Notes under the pieces: generated by a model
What the model saw: the letters and a program-made list of their open reading frames with translations, nothing else
Told to the model about the DNA's origin: nothing
Database searches by the model: none
Shown here: one piece after another, positions 52,488-64,000 of the stretch
Position numbering within the stretch: the stretch's first letter is position 1
Layout of the letters: each line of letters starts with the position of its first letter
Source: Kuschelorhynchus macadamiae
Taxonomy: Eukaryota; Arthropoda; Insecta; Coleoptera; Curculionidae
Assembly (NCBI GenBank): GCA_030620095.1
Contig: JAUTXW010005180.1
Coordinates: 124,001-188,000 of the forward strand
DNA: 64,000 nt
Reading direction: 5' to 3'
Program-made: the position numbers and the translations under genes

Positions 52488-54938
52488 GTGAAACGTGTTA
52501 ACCTGCTAACTCCATTTTAACAAATTTTTCAGGAGAGCCTAAAAATCGTATGAATATGTTATTACAATTGTTACAAGTAAAAATTTGGGTTAGATGACAG
52601 AAAAGTAACAAAATACACTTATTGGAAATAAAAAAATTATAATTTTTGCGTTAATTTAGGTTTTATTGGTAAATTTAGGAGATAGCAGATTTTCGCTTTT
52701 TGTCATGAAAAATATATGCATCCGTTTTATCGAGGTGGCAGTTTTTCATCTTATAAAAGAGAAGAAAACACGTACACGTTTTTGTACTTAGAGTACTTAG
52801 ACTGATGTTATTAAGGAAGAAACATAGGTATTCGAAAGTTTTAAAATGCAATAATAACAATAATAATAATATTAATGTGCATATTGTTTTAGGTGTAGCA
52901 AAAACTTAACTTTTAAAATAGGCAGAAAAGGTATACACAAGTATTTTAAAAACAACATATTAATGAATAAAATATACCAGGCATGAGGTAGGCTATCGTA
53001 ATAATAATGATAATCTGCGGACAGAGTGCTCTTAATATGTTGCAGATCTTCATATTTACGTGATTTGATCGGAAGCCTATTTTCATGTAACTGCTTAAGT
53101 TCAGTCAAGTCTTTGTTCACTATAACGTTCTTTCTTTGAGGTAGTATTGACCAATTATCACTAAACCTTTATAAAAGATATCGCCATATGGTGTATATTT
53201 TAGAGCACGAATTGTCGTTTGCTGTCCCCTTTACCTCTTCCTGGACGAATACTTTTGTAAGCCGTAACATCGGTAAAATTTCTGAAAAAAGTGTGTTCTA
53301 AGTATTTTACTTGAAACGGTTTGGGGTTTCGTCGGGCAGTCATGCAAAACTTTATGTATTCGGCACATTAACTACTTTCTTGCGTAGGCATCTTTCTATA
53401 CAAGAATGCATAGTATCTACCTCCATCTGGGTATGGCCTACTTCTAAATACTTTTTTTTATTGTAATTTTTTCTAGGACAGCCAAATTTAATAACGAGTT
53501 TGCCATAACCGCATTGCGGTTTTGGTAACTACATCCATCACTATATATTATTATTTCTATGTTACAATCATCTTTCTGAATCTTCTGAATCTCTTCTTTC
53601 AAAAAATATGACCAGATTGAAGCAAACTCCTCGGCGTTAACACCTCCTTCACTTTCATTCCACAGATAGCAAAAGGCATCGTGAGTGATTAAATTATAAA
53701 AACACATGTTATGTACCTGAAGTTTGGTCCGGTAGTATAAGGTGCTTACTTGGGATTTAGGCGCCATTAAAACTGCTTGCATATCTGCAGTGAAAACATA
53801 ATTTTGATCTCTTTTATCTTTTGCCTTTTCCAGTCTTGCCTCTTCTTTTTTAGCAATGTGTAGCTGATAGTCGTCTTCGTTAATCTTTCCTTCTTTATAT
53901 TGAGCACATTTCTCGCACTCATCTTTCTTAGGTCTAAACAAGGCCATATTTCTTAGCGCAAAAGCCTCATTAAATTTTGTTGTCGATAGAGGCCCAATGT
54001 TGTTTGACTTGCACCAATCCGTTGCATAAAAAATATAAAGTGATTGTTTCGATGACCATTCCGGCAAAAGATATTTTTTTTTTGAGGAGGCCCTACAATA
54101 GTGGGATTCCATTACAGGAAGTGATTCAAAAAATTTATACAATTGTTCCTTTCTAAGCCTGGCTTGACACTATCCTTTTTTTGTAATCTAAGTTCGCTAG
54201 GTCGTCTTGGAGAATTGTCAATTTTAAAATTGTTTTTCCAGTTTAGAACTGTCCATCTTCCTATACCTAATGTGTTTAAAAACATTGTTCGGCAAACCCT
54301 TACATTAAAGTCGTCAATTCTTAAGTGATAAACCAGTGACTGGGATCTTCTAGACTTTTTTGGGTCTTTTCTGTCACGATATCGCTTTGTTACCTGAGCT
54401 GTTACTGTACTATTTATGTAGATTTTTTTTTTCGCCCCAAGTAAGCTGCCTCCGAAAGTTATGAATCAGTTTTTTCTGACATTTTCGGTTAACGAGGCAC
54501 ATTTGATTAAACCTCCTTTCTTATTCTGACATCTGCACCTTTCCTTCATCTGTCTAGGTTCTTTGGGCATATAATTGATATTGCAAAGACAAAGTGCATA
54601 TTTCTCATTAAATATTTTATGAAACTATGGTTTATACATACCTTTACCATAAACTATCACAAAATTCGGGAAAAACAAATAAAAGTTCTAAAAATACAGG
54701 AGCTCACAAAACCACGTGCGTGTCACACCTGAACGCAATGGACATAATGGAGATAGCAGCATTTCGCGGGTTAAATTTGTATTGCGTGGAGATAGCAGGA
54801 ATTATTGACTCAAATATTAATTTATTTGTAAATTAACAAGTAGATAGCGGTTTTACTTAGAGTATTTTCTTCTCTTTCTAACCTATCGAAAAACCATATT
54901 ACCCTAAAAAATGGAGTTAGCAGGTTAACACGTTTCAC
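52488..54938 (-). mobile_element. 2,451-bp DNA transposon of unplaced superfamily
   Basis: Perfect ~31-bp inverted repeats (52488-52518 and 54908-54938; GTGAAACGTGTTAACCTGCT and so on) enclose a decayed transposase-like gene. GGAGATAGCAG recurs inside both ends (52678, 54749, 54788), a variant of GGAGTTAGCAG in the TIR itself. Such subterminal copies are typical of transposase-binding sites in some superfamilies. Flanks do not give a clear target duplication. Confidence 0.8.
52975..54570 (-). pseudogene. DDE-like transposase of an uncharacterised arthropod family, broken
   Basis: The best segment (53444-54142, 232 aa) has KKDECEKCAQYKEG (possible zinc ligands), then YYRTKLQVHNMCFYNLITHD, CYLWNESEGGVNAEE and IIIYSDGCSYQNRNAV. 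These are acidic blocks that could supply DDE residues. Further pieces continue the product: VGHTQMEVDTMHSCIERCLR just downstream (53395-53445), FVQEEVKGTANDNS-like and LPIKSRKYEDLQHIKSTL (52872-53120). RQMKERCRCQNKKGG lies upstream near 54530. I recall similar proteins as repeated uncharacterised genes in arthropods but cannot name the superfamily. Confidence 0.6.
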
Positions 54939-57546
54939 CGACTATATGAGATATGCATGCAGATATAATAAAATCGCTGTGTGAAGAAGTGTCCGTAATC
55001 TCTTATACCGAATAAATATGAGGGATATCTCCCTCATTATAATTCGAAAATATTATTGCTAAAACCGAAGGACTAATTAACCTTAATCACATGATCAATT
55101 TAGTTTATCGGCTTTGAACAACTTGTATTTATTTTTTACACTTTGCATGTTAGCTGTGGCATAAAATCGGACTAACGTTCGCGTCATTTTGTTGCCTGAC
55201 CACCTGATTAGTGATGGCAAATTACCGATAACATATTTTGCGGTAAGAATATTCGGTAAGTTACGGTAATTTTCGGCAACATTGATAATATTGATATATT
55301 AGAAATTCTTTTTTCATGAAAATATATATTTTCTGGATCATATGCTTATAATATGTTCACAAAAGTCTCACAAATTTTTCGTAATTTATTTTCGAAATTC
55401 ATTTAATATTCTGGTAATATTCGGTAATACTGATAAATCTGGGGATATTTGCGCATATTTTTATCAGTTAACACGCATAATGCGCAGTGTAGTTTAAATA
55501 TATTTGTTTTTTTACTGTTTTTTACTATAAAAAATAGAACATAAAATATATCTAAATAGGAGCCATAGGAGGCTGCGCTCTAGCTTTTAAAAATAATTTC
55601 TCGTTTGCAGTGTTGCCATATCTACAGGTAATTGGGATCAACTTTAGAATTTTAAACGGGACACCCTGTATTTTAATTTATTTTTAGATTATGCGAAACA
55701 ATATAAATTCTTTTTTGGTTAATTTTTCATTTCTCTTACAGTTTTTTAAATATTAATTATTTTGTGTTTTTTTTACCAAAACTATGGGAATTAAAACTTC
55801 AATATTTTCGTCTCCAGATGTCAAGTTAATGTAAAATTTTAATATTTTTTTTTAGTCAACATGTGGTACTTTGATTCTAGCAACATATGATCACCGATTT
55901 TTATACAGAGTGTCCTAAAAATTAACTGCAATTCAGATTATATAAATTTGATCAAAATGAATTTTTTAAATGGAACACCCTGTATATTATTGAAGCGTTG
56001 AATAGAGTGGACAAATTAAATTTTTTCCATATAATAAGTTTTCGTGGTGGTGTCGAATACACGGCTTAAATCGAAAAAGAAACCAACCGTTGATTTTTTG
56101 TGATCCAGCGAATCCAAAGTTGTACTTACGGACTTTGCTATTGAATCAACTACAAAAATTACTATGGCATTTTTTATTCCCTGGTAGTGTTCTTAACAGA
56201 TACAGAACAAAATCCATGTGTCTATACACACCAAAGATTTTTTAAAATAATTCCCAGTTTTTCTTTAAATCATTTATAGTTATTATTATTTATGTTATTG
56301 TTATTATTATTTACTCATGTCTGATCTCGAAACGTTACGAGGTAAAACAAGGACGTACGAACGATAAATAAATACTTGTATTCCTCTTATGGCATCTTTG
56401 TGTGATATGCTTTACGTAACTGCCCATAATCAAATAATCTATACTTAAGCAGGCGAATGAAATGATCGGAACAATGGAAAATAATATTTGTGCCTAAGCA
56501 AGCTCTGAGTTCCACGAAAATGAATTGATTCTTAATGATATAGGATTAAAGGTTGCTATTTATATGAAGTACAAATCATTAAAGACGATTATAAATGAAT
56601 GCATTGCGATTATTGCTGTTTTTGTTTTATTTTTTTCTTTCTAGATTCATTTTAATTCCCGGATATATAATCGAGTACTGCATACAATATGAGCCCGAAG
56701 GACACTGATAATTAGTAATTAGGAAATAATTTTGTAATAGTTTTCAGAAAAGTGTTACTTAATAAAATCGTCAGTTATTAATATTCGAATCGGTTACTTA
56801 CGTATTAATTATGGATTTTTTTTCTTATTGCATTTTGGTTATTAAAATTAAATTATATTGACTAGGTTTGGATTAAATTAAAAAAATTCTAGCCGATGTC
56901 AAGAAAATACTTTTTAGGAGAAAAATATTTTTTCTCTGGGTAGGAAGAAGCGGTTAAAAAACTGACACCAGCGTCCCGAAATGATATTATCCTCAGAGGT
57001 TAAATGTAACCCAAAATATTGCTACAAAAAAAATGATTGAATCATTTTTTTTAAAACGATATGTATGTCACAAACTACTGAAAATATTATGAACTGGTTT
57101 AATCAGACAAAAATCTAGATCAATCAGATTTTGAAAATTATAGGAAAAATGTGCCGTACCTTTTTGTTAGCCAATTTATTTCAGCTGAATGAATTGAGAA
57201 AAGGAATTATATGAGCATTTAAATCTTAATATTTGTCGATGTATGATGATTGCTCTTATAATATTTTTGTTAAAATTATGGAGTAATAATTAATGTTTTT
57301 TAAAAACAGGTTTTTAATTGATTAAAATGACTGTTCAGTTAACAGATTTTTAAACTCCTTTTTAATTGTCTTTTTAAAACCCGTTTAAAACACTGGTTCA
57401 ATTCGGTAAATTATAATGTTTATGATTATTGTCAGGAATAAAATAACTAAAAATATAATTTTTTAAGAACAAGCCACTAGAAATCAAAGTTTGTGCTTGT
57501 TAAAAAATACGATTTACTTTGCAAATTTTTGATTTTGTCATAAGGG
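54939..57546. other. Non-coding, repeats only
   Basis: No gene is recognised. GG(A/G)ACACCCTGTAT occurs at about 55658 and 55973, each just after a TTTAAA-type word. This pattern is common at edges of insect repeats. TACCG/CGGTAA-rich sequence around 55220-55290 resembles a hAT end. Confidence 0.5.
57539..57546. other. Left 8-bp target duplication of hAT element (CATAAGGG)
   Basis: CATAAGGG precedes CAGGGCCGG and recurs at 61094-61101 after CCGGCTCTG. Confidence 0.92.
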
Positions 57547-60500
57547 CAGGGCCGGCGAAAAATCTCTGAAAAATAAGTAATCCTATCCCAAATACTATTT
57601 TTATAAAATCAACAACTCTGATATGAACGAGAATCGCCAACAAAATACGCGATTAGAGAATAAGTGCCCAAATGCTGCGGCCCGCCCGTGCCGCCACGCC
57701 GATCTGGGTTTCACTACTTTTGTTGCTACGCCATGTACTGAGTGGGCTGTCTTTGTCATACGCAGGGCAATATTTATGTAGAGATGTTTGTGAAGTGTGT
57801 CCTGTGTGTCCGCCGTTTGGGAAAACAAATTATTGTCATTGATTGGTTTAGTCCTGTCTTTTAAATCGTGTTTATGGTCTGCTTATACATTAAAAAAAAA
57901 TTTATTTTTGATTGTCAGTATTGTTAGTGTTATATTAAAGATTTGTAAGTAAGAGCAAGCAGTGATTTGTGAAAATATTACGTTAACATTTTTATACAAC
58001 GATTTGACATAAGTAAAGGAAAAAAGAAATATGAGTTCGAGTTCACAATATTACAAGAAACTAAGTGGGGCGCAAAGGCGAAAAGTGTTAAAAGAAAAAC
58101 TAGAAAAATGTGATGAAATATTGCAGAAAACGCCAAAATTGGATACTTTTTTTAACGCAGGCGGAAAAGAAGGATATTATTGTACAAGATCAAGAAGAAA
58201 TGTCAAAGTTAAATGATACAAGTAAGGGTAAGTGACTAAGATAGAAAGAATAATTATTTAAAAAGACCTTTTGGGGAATTTTCTCGTTAACTGTGCTGAA
58301 AATCTCTTCTGAATCAGTGATGGCGTTAACTGGTTTAAAATGGGTGCGTAAACGAAAATGCGCAATCAGCATGGATAAATAATTATTGTTGCCCGTACCT
58401 ACCATAAAGCAATAAAATGCCAAAAAAATTAAAAGAGGTAAAATTTAAATTTAAGTAAAAATTTTAATGACTGATCATGTCGTGTCAACGAAAAAAATAG
58501 TCCGAAAGGGTATAGAATATTTTAAGGTTATCTTAGTTTTTTTGGCGCTAAGGTACCAATTTTATTATATTGTGAAGTTTTTTATCTCCAATTATAATGA
58601 AAAGCTCTTTTTTATTACCAAACTGTAATTTATGGATTCATTAATCTCCCTATAAAAAAAAGAAGTCTTGTAGGTACCTATAATAAGAATTTATTATTTT
58701 AGTATAAAATATATATAACTTTAAAAAGAAGTCTTGTTTTAGTGAACTTACGACGAATAGCCGATGCGGAGCGGAGAATGCCACTGTTTGCCTTTGTATT
58801 GTCAGTCGGAGTTAATTGCAGACCTATTATGCAGAGCTGCGGCAGGATAAATTGATATTATTAATTTGTAGGTAATTAATATTTTTTAATATCCATGAAA
58901 TGTAGAGCTTATAATGGCTTAATTGTATAAATTGATAAATTAATATTTTTAAAAGTTTTTCGTCTAATTTTATTTATTTAGTGAAAAGTCCCTTCACCTA
59001 CTTCACCTGACGAGCCACTGCTGCAGATATACCATTGTTATTATTTAAACTCTTGTCATTTACCCGTCTATATAAAAGCGTAAATGTAAAGGTGCTTTTA
59101 CATTTGAGCATAGATAAATAAATATGGCAGAATTCTTAAAAGTCGTCTTAAAAGTTACCTCATTCTCCTTTTTTTTCTAGAATTATCGCCGTTGCTCTAA
59201 GCTGAAGAACATGAAATTTTACCATCAACTTCAAACGCAGAAGAAGAAGATAAAAAATCCTCCAGTTCCGAAAATCAAAATATTATTTTTGATTTTGATC
59301 CCCTCGATCCAGCTACGTGGAATATTATTAATGATACTTTAATCAATACCATAATAAAAACCCCATCTATTAAAAATTTAGATCAAATCGATTTTAAAAA
59401 TTCCAAGCGAATTTATGACAATAGTAGCAGGTTTGCATCAAAAAAGATTTTTTTTAATTGTTTGGTGAATGGAGAAATTGTTCGACGAGATTGGCTTATC
59501 TACTCTTCTTCTACTAACAAGGTATACTGTTTACAGTGTAAGTTGTATAGTAGCAATTGCCTTTGTAAACGGATTTAATGATTGGAAGCATGTTGAAAGA
59601 ATATCTGAACACGAGCGATCAGTTGAACATAAAAACCATCTAACTTCATTTATTTTACGTTCAAAGGAACAGGGAAAAGTTGATTCTGGTTTTAAAAAAA
59701 CAACGTTTAAATGAATTAAGTTACCGGAAAAATGTCATGAGAAGAATTTTGGCAGCGATAAAGTTTCTATCTCAACAGGGGGAACAATTTCGGGGGAATG
59801 AAGAACATTTCGGAGAAAGTAAATATATTGTGTATTGCAAATATTATTAGAGAGAAAATACAAATCGAAATTAGGGATTCTAAATATTACTCTATCAGCG
59901 TGGATTCAACTCCTGATGTTTGCAAAGATGGCAAAGTGGTTGAACGTTTTTTAAAATTTCTTAGTAAAGTGGGACACAAATCTTCTGATATGGAAAAAAC
60001 AATGCAAACCTTAGAAAATGGAATTCTACTAGCGTTTTGGTATCATATTCTTCTGCAGTTTGATAAAACCAATAAAACTCTTCAAAAGGAAAATATGAAC
60101 GTCCTTCTTGTAGTAAAATTATATGACTCGTTAATAGGATTTCTTGGTAATCTACGAGAAAATTTTGATCACTATGAAGCTTTAGGAAAGCAAATAACTG
60201 GATGCACAGAATACCAAATAAACACTGAACGAATAAAGAAAAGGAAACTTCAATCTGATGAGTCCAGGGACCATGATACAGAATTTGATGGAAAGAAAAA
60301 TATAAGAATTTTTTTGTTATAATTGACACATCAGTCAATGAATTAAACAAGAAAATCTGCTTACACACAAGTTTCCGAAATGTTTGGATTTTTAGAATCA
60401 CTAACGACTTTGACTGATAATGAAATAAGGCTTCAAGCTGAAAATCTTAGAGATATGTATAAACACGACTTGGATCAATATTTCCCTGAAGAATACATTA

Positions 60501-61093
60501 AATTTTTTACCAGTCTTGGAGTTAATATTGAATCCTCAAATAATAGGAACCTAGAAGAGCTTTTAACTATGTTAAGGTCAGAGAAATTGCTTTCTACTTT
60601 TCCAAACATGGACATTGCTTTAAGGATATACCTGTGCATCCCCGCTACAAATGCGTCCAGAGAACGATCTTTTTCAACCTTAAAGATAATTAAAAACTTC
60701 CTTAGGAACAGTTTAGCCGATGACAAAACAAGTGATGATACTTTACGTATCCAACGATATTTTTAATTCTCTAGATGAGGAAATTATAAATAGATTTGTT
60801 AAAACACCGAAAAATATTTTAAAATGTATCATTATTATAAAATTATTTTAACATATAAGATGTACGTGTTTACCGAGTTAATATAAATGTATGTCATATC
60901 TCAGTAAAATTGTTTGTTTTTATCTCCAATTTACTTAAATTCATTTTCAGATCAGAGTTGTTCAAATTAAAAATTTTTATTAGGTGTATGCATATACATA
61001 TTTTTTACCTTTCTTGCTCGTGTTCGGTAAAAGGTGACAGGGGGCGAAATTTTTGAGGTTGCCCCAGGGCGCAAATTTCTTAATCCGGCTCTG
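57547..61093 (+). mobile_element. hAT transposon, 3,547 bp, decayed
   Basis: The ends CAGGGCCGG and CCGGCTCTG (inverse CAGAGCCGG) are short imperfect inverted repeats, and the 8-bp duplication CATAAGGG is perfect. Both are diagnostic of hAT. The subterminal GGGGCGAAATTTTTGAGG-rich stretch at the right is also typical. It contains a hAT transposase pseudogene. Confidence 0.93.
58031..60766 (+). pseudogene. hAT (ZMYM-like) transposase, broken, with probable intron
   Basis: The N-terminal exon starts MSSSSQYYKKLSGAQRRKVL. A GGTAAGTGAC donor at 58228 and a TTTTTTTTCTAG acceptor at 59180 suggest a ~950-bp intron. A region with a Cys-x2-Cys TTF/BED-like finger (VYCLQCKLYSS, about 59530) follows. 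Then come SKYYSISVDSTPDVCKDGKV (59850-59930, first catalytic region), a gap where much of the core is missing, and the C-terminal dimerisation domain ERSFSTLKIIKNFLRNSL (about 60660-60720). Frameshifts and deletion make it non-functional. Confidence 0.82.
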
Positions 61094-61101
61094 CATAAGG
61101 G
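61094..61101. other. Right 8-bp target duplication of hAT element (CATAAGGG)
   Basis: Identical to 57539-57546. Confidence 0.92.
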
Positions 61102-62089
61102 GTGCATAGAAGATACATTTTAAGGCAAAATGGAATATGATAAAAGTATTTAAAATTCACCAGATAGGATAAACCCAAAATATCAGTTAAATATTCGAAA
61201 ACATTTTAAAATTCCGCAAATTTCATAATTTTGAATTTTTTTCTTTCAAATATTTTTTTTTACATATTTATTTCAATTGATTAATTTATTTATTATTGTT
61301 ATTAATATTAGATTATTAGAAACAAGTACCTACTAAAATATAGCGATCCCATTCCACGCATATTTCCCATGTTTCAATACAAAATAATAAATGAATATTT
61401 AACTTATGTTTTCAATTTATTCTATCGGTTAAAATAATGTATCATTGTAGCTCAAAATAAAAAAATAAGGCTAGTTTACTCGAAACAATGTTTTATATTT
61501 GCATATTCTGTGCAACTAGTAGACAAATCAAAAATTTACAACAAGTATTTTCTTAACGACCAGAAGTTTTTGCTAAGTTTGACTTTGTTTTTCAGGGGTA
61601 TTTGTCCGTGGACAATATATTTTATGTAACTTTAGTAACTGTTGTCACCATTATACTACCGCCAAATATAACCAAGTCACGATCAACTGATTTTTCAATA
61701 TATAAAAAAACAAGAATGTCTAGAGCAAAAGTTCTCGGCAATGCCATTGACTTCAAACAAATGGTATAAAAAATTATGTTTTTGCAAATAGTACTTCCTC
61801 ATATATGTATGTACGTCAATAAAAACAAATTTGCGGTTTTCCACCCTTTTGAAAAAACTTTAAATTTTAATTAAGCTTCCAGCAAGCTGTTTCATCCGCC
61901 TTTAGTAACTCTATATAAAAGAAAAACTTTTGTAAATTAAAAAAATTATCTTACCTTATTTTACGGTTTTTTAAGCCAAGCTTCATGGAAAATATTTGAA
62001 TTTTTGAGGGACGTTTATATTCCTTAATATACATATATACAATGGGAAAATATTTTAGTTTATATATATTTATTAAAAATAAATAAAAA
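61102..62089. other. Non-coding, no gene recognised
   Basis: AT-rich, no supported structure. Confidence 0.4.
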
Positions 62090-63266
<1,177 letters not shown>

Positions 63267-64000
63267 TTAGTTAGATAGGTTTCTGATAAATATATTTAGA
63301 AGTTGTTCAAATTGAGCCCCTCCCTGTTGAATACAAACTAAGCATCTTTTGCGTAAGTTGCAACTATTTATTAGTTTAATAGATGCAAAAGCTTGCCTAG
63401 TGGCCTCTTGCAATTCTTCTTTTGTGTGAAAGGTTCTTCCTTTAAATATCAAGTCCTTCAATCTTCCCCACAAAAAAAAATCTAAGGGAGTTAAGTCACA
63501 GGACCTAGCAGGCCAAGGTATGGGGCCCCACGTACCAATCCAATTTTCTCGAAATTCGAAGTTTAAAAGATCAGTTGTGATCCTTGCATTGTGCGGGGGA
63601 CAACCATCTTGTTGATAGTAGATATTTCTGGCATCATATATGTCTTCCAACAAAGGGACAATATATGTGCGCAAAATATTTACATAATCATCTGCAGTTA
63701 AATTTCCATCGTAAAAATAAGGTCCCACAAATCTTCCTCGGAATATCCCCACCCATATATTGAATCCACACCGACCTTGCCGGTCTTGTTGCAAAACGTG
63801 TGGATTTTCAGTGGACCAGTGATTGAATTATATTATTAAATATAAAAGTATCTACTCTGGATTCATCACTCCAAATAATATTTAATGGAAAATTCTCATT
63901 CTCCATGAATTTTTGCTCATACCACTGACAAAAAGTCCCCTTCACACTCTTCTCGTTCTGTACGGTTTGAAATGTTTTTTGAGTATTTTTAAAACGGTGG
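63267..64000 (-). pseudogene. mariner-like DD41D transposase, partial, running off the window
   Basis: The open frame 63267-63794 contains IYYQQDGCPPHNARITTDLL (second catalytic Asp) and WPARSCDLTPLDFFLWG (third Asp). There are 41 residues between them, the spacing of the DD41D group. The usual SPDL is SCDL. The first catalytic region (IIWSDESRVDT) lies upstream at about 63850-63880 in another frame, so at least one frameshift or stop separates it. The 5' end of the gene is outside the window. The ORF ends in NLSN near 63267. No inverted repeat is visible at the 3' side. Confidence 0.75.

Noticed and set aside
59961..60401. 146-aa minus-strand frame
   Set aside because: It is antisense to the hAT transposase segment with no recognisable domain.

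Overview
The window looks like intergenic DNA from an insect or other arthropod. It is very AT-rich and packed with transposons, and I can point to no convincing host gene. The coding content is almost all transposon-derived: IS630/Tc1/mariner, hAT, an unplaced DDE-like family and one nearly full-length Polinton/Maverick. The protein motifs I recognise are those seen in arthropod copies of these families. That is knowledge-based inference, because no search was run.

Region 1-19.7 kb: a degraded hAT remnant with small hAT-type MITEs (2.1 kb, 5.6-7.3 kb); a complete 1,298-bp mariner-like transposon with perfect 31-bp inverted repeats, TA duplications and an intact 342-aa transposase (8,343-9,640); several tandem duplications; a tRNA-like sequence (15.5 kb); and two copies of a large dispersed repeat built from ~130-bp monomers carrying GGAACAAAATGGCGGCC-like cores.

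Region 19,774-37,203: a 17,430-bp Polinton (virus-like transposon) inserted into one of those repeats. It has 166/178-bp inverted terminal repeats and a perfect 6-bp target duplication (TAGGAT). A virion module on the minus strand runs phospholipase A2-like/hydrophobic/cysteine-protease polyprotein, jelly-roll minor capsid (penton) protein, small basic protein, double-jelly-roll major capsid protein, conserved 149-aa protein. The packaging ATPase, a conserved Polinton protein, a coiled-coil protein and a chromodomain integrase lie on the plus strand. The right half holds accessory genes (including a membrane-anchored BIR protein of the inhibitor-of-apoptosis type and a small secreted or membrane glycoprotein), the protein-primed family-B DNA polymerase with two N-terminal zinc fingers and two spliceosomal introns, and a RING-like gene next to the right terminus. 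TATA boxes inside both terminal repeats point inward at the first and last genes. Most core genes carry frameshifts or stops, so the element is dead or, less likely, badly assembled. Several accessory ORFs are still open.

Region 37.2-64 kb: an IS630-like transposase remnant (40 kb), a ~3.2-kb element with long inverted arms (43.4-46.6 kb), a Tc1-like element with ~120-bp inverted repeats (48.9-50.5 kb), two more minus-strand copies of the 130-bp-monomer repeat (41.9 and 51.0-52.5 kb), a 2,451-bp transposon of unplaced superfamily (52.5-54.9 kb), a 3,547-bp hAT element with a perfect 8-bp target duplication (57.5-61.1 kb), a 138-bp (AT)n tract, and a partial DD41D mariner-like transposase running off the right edge.
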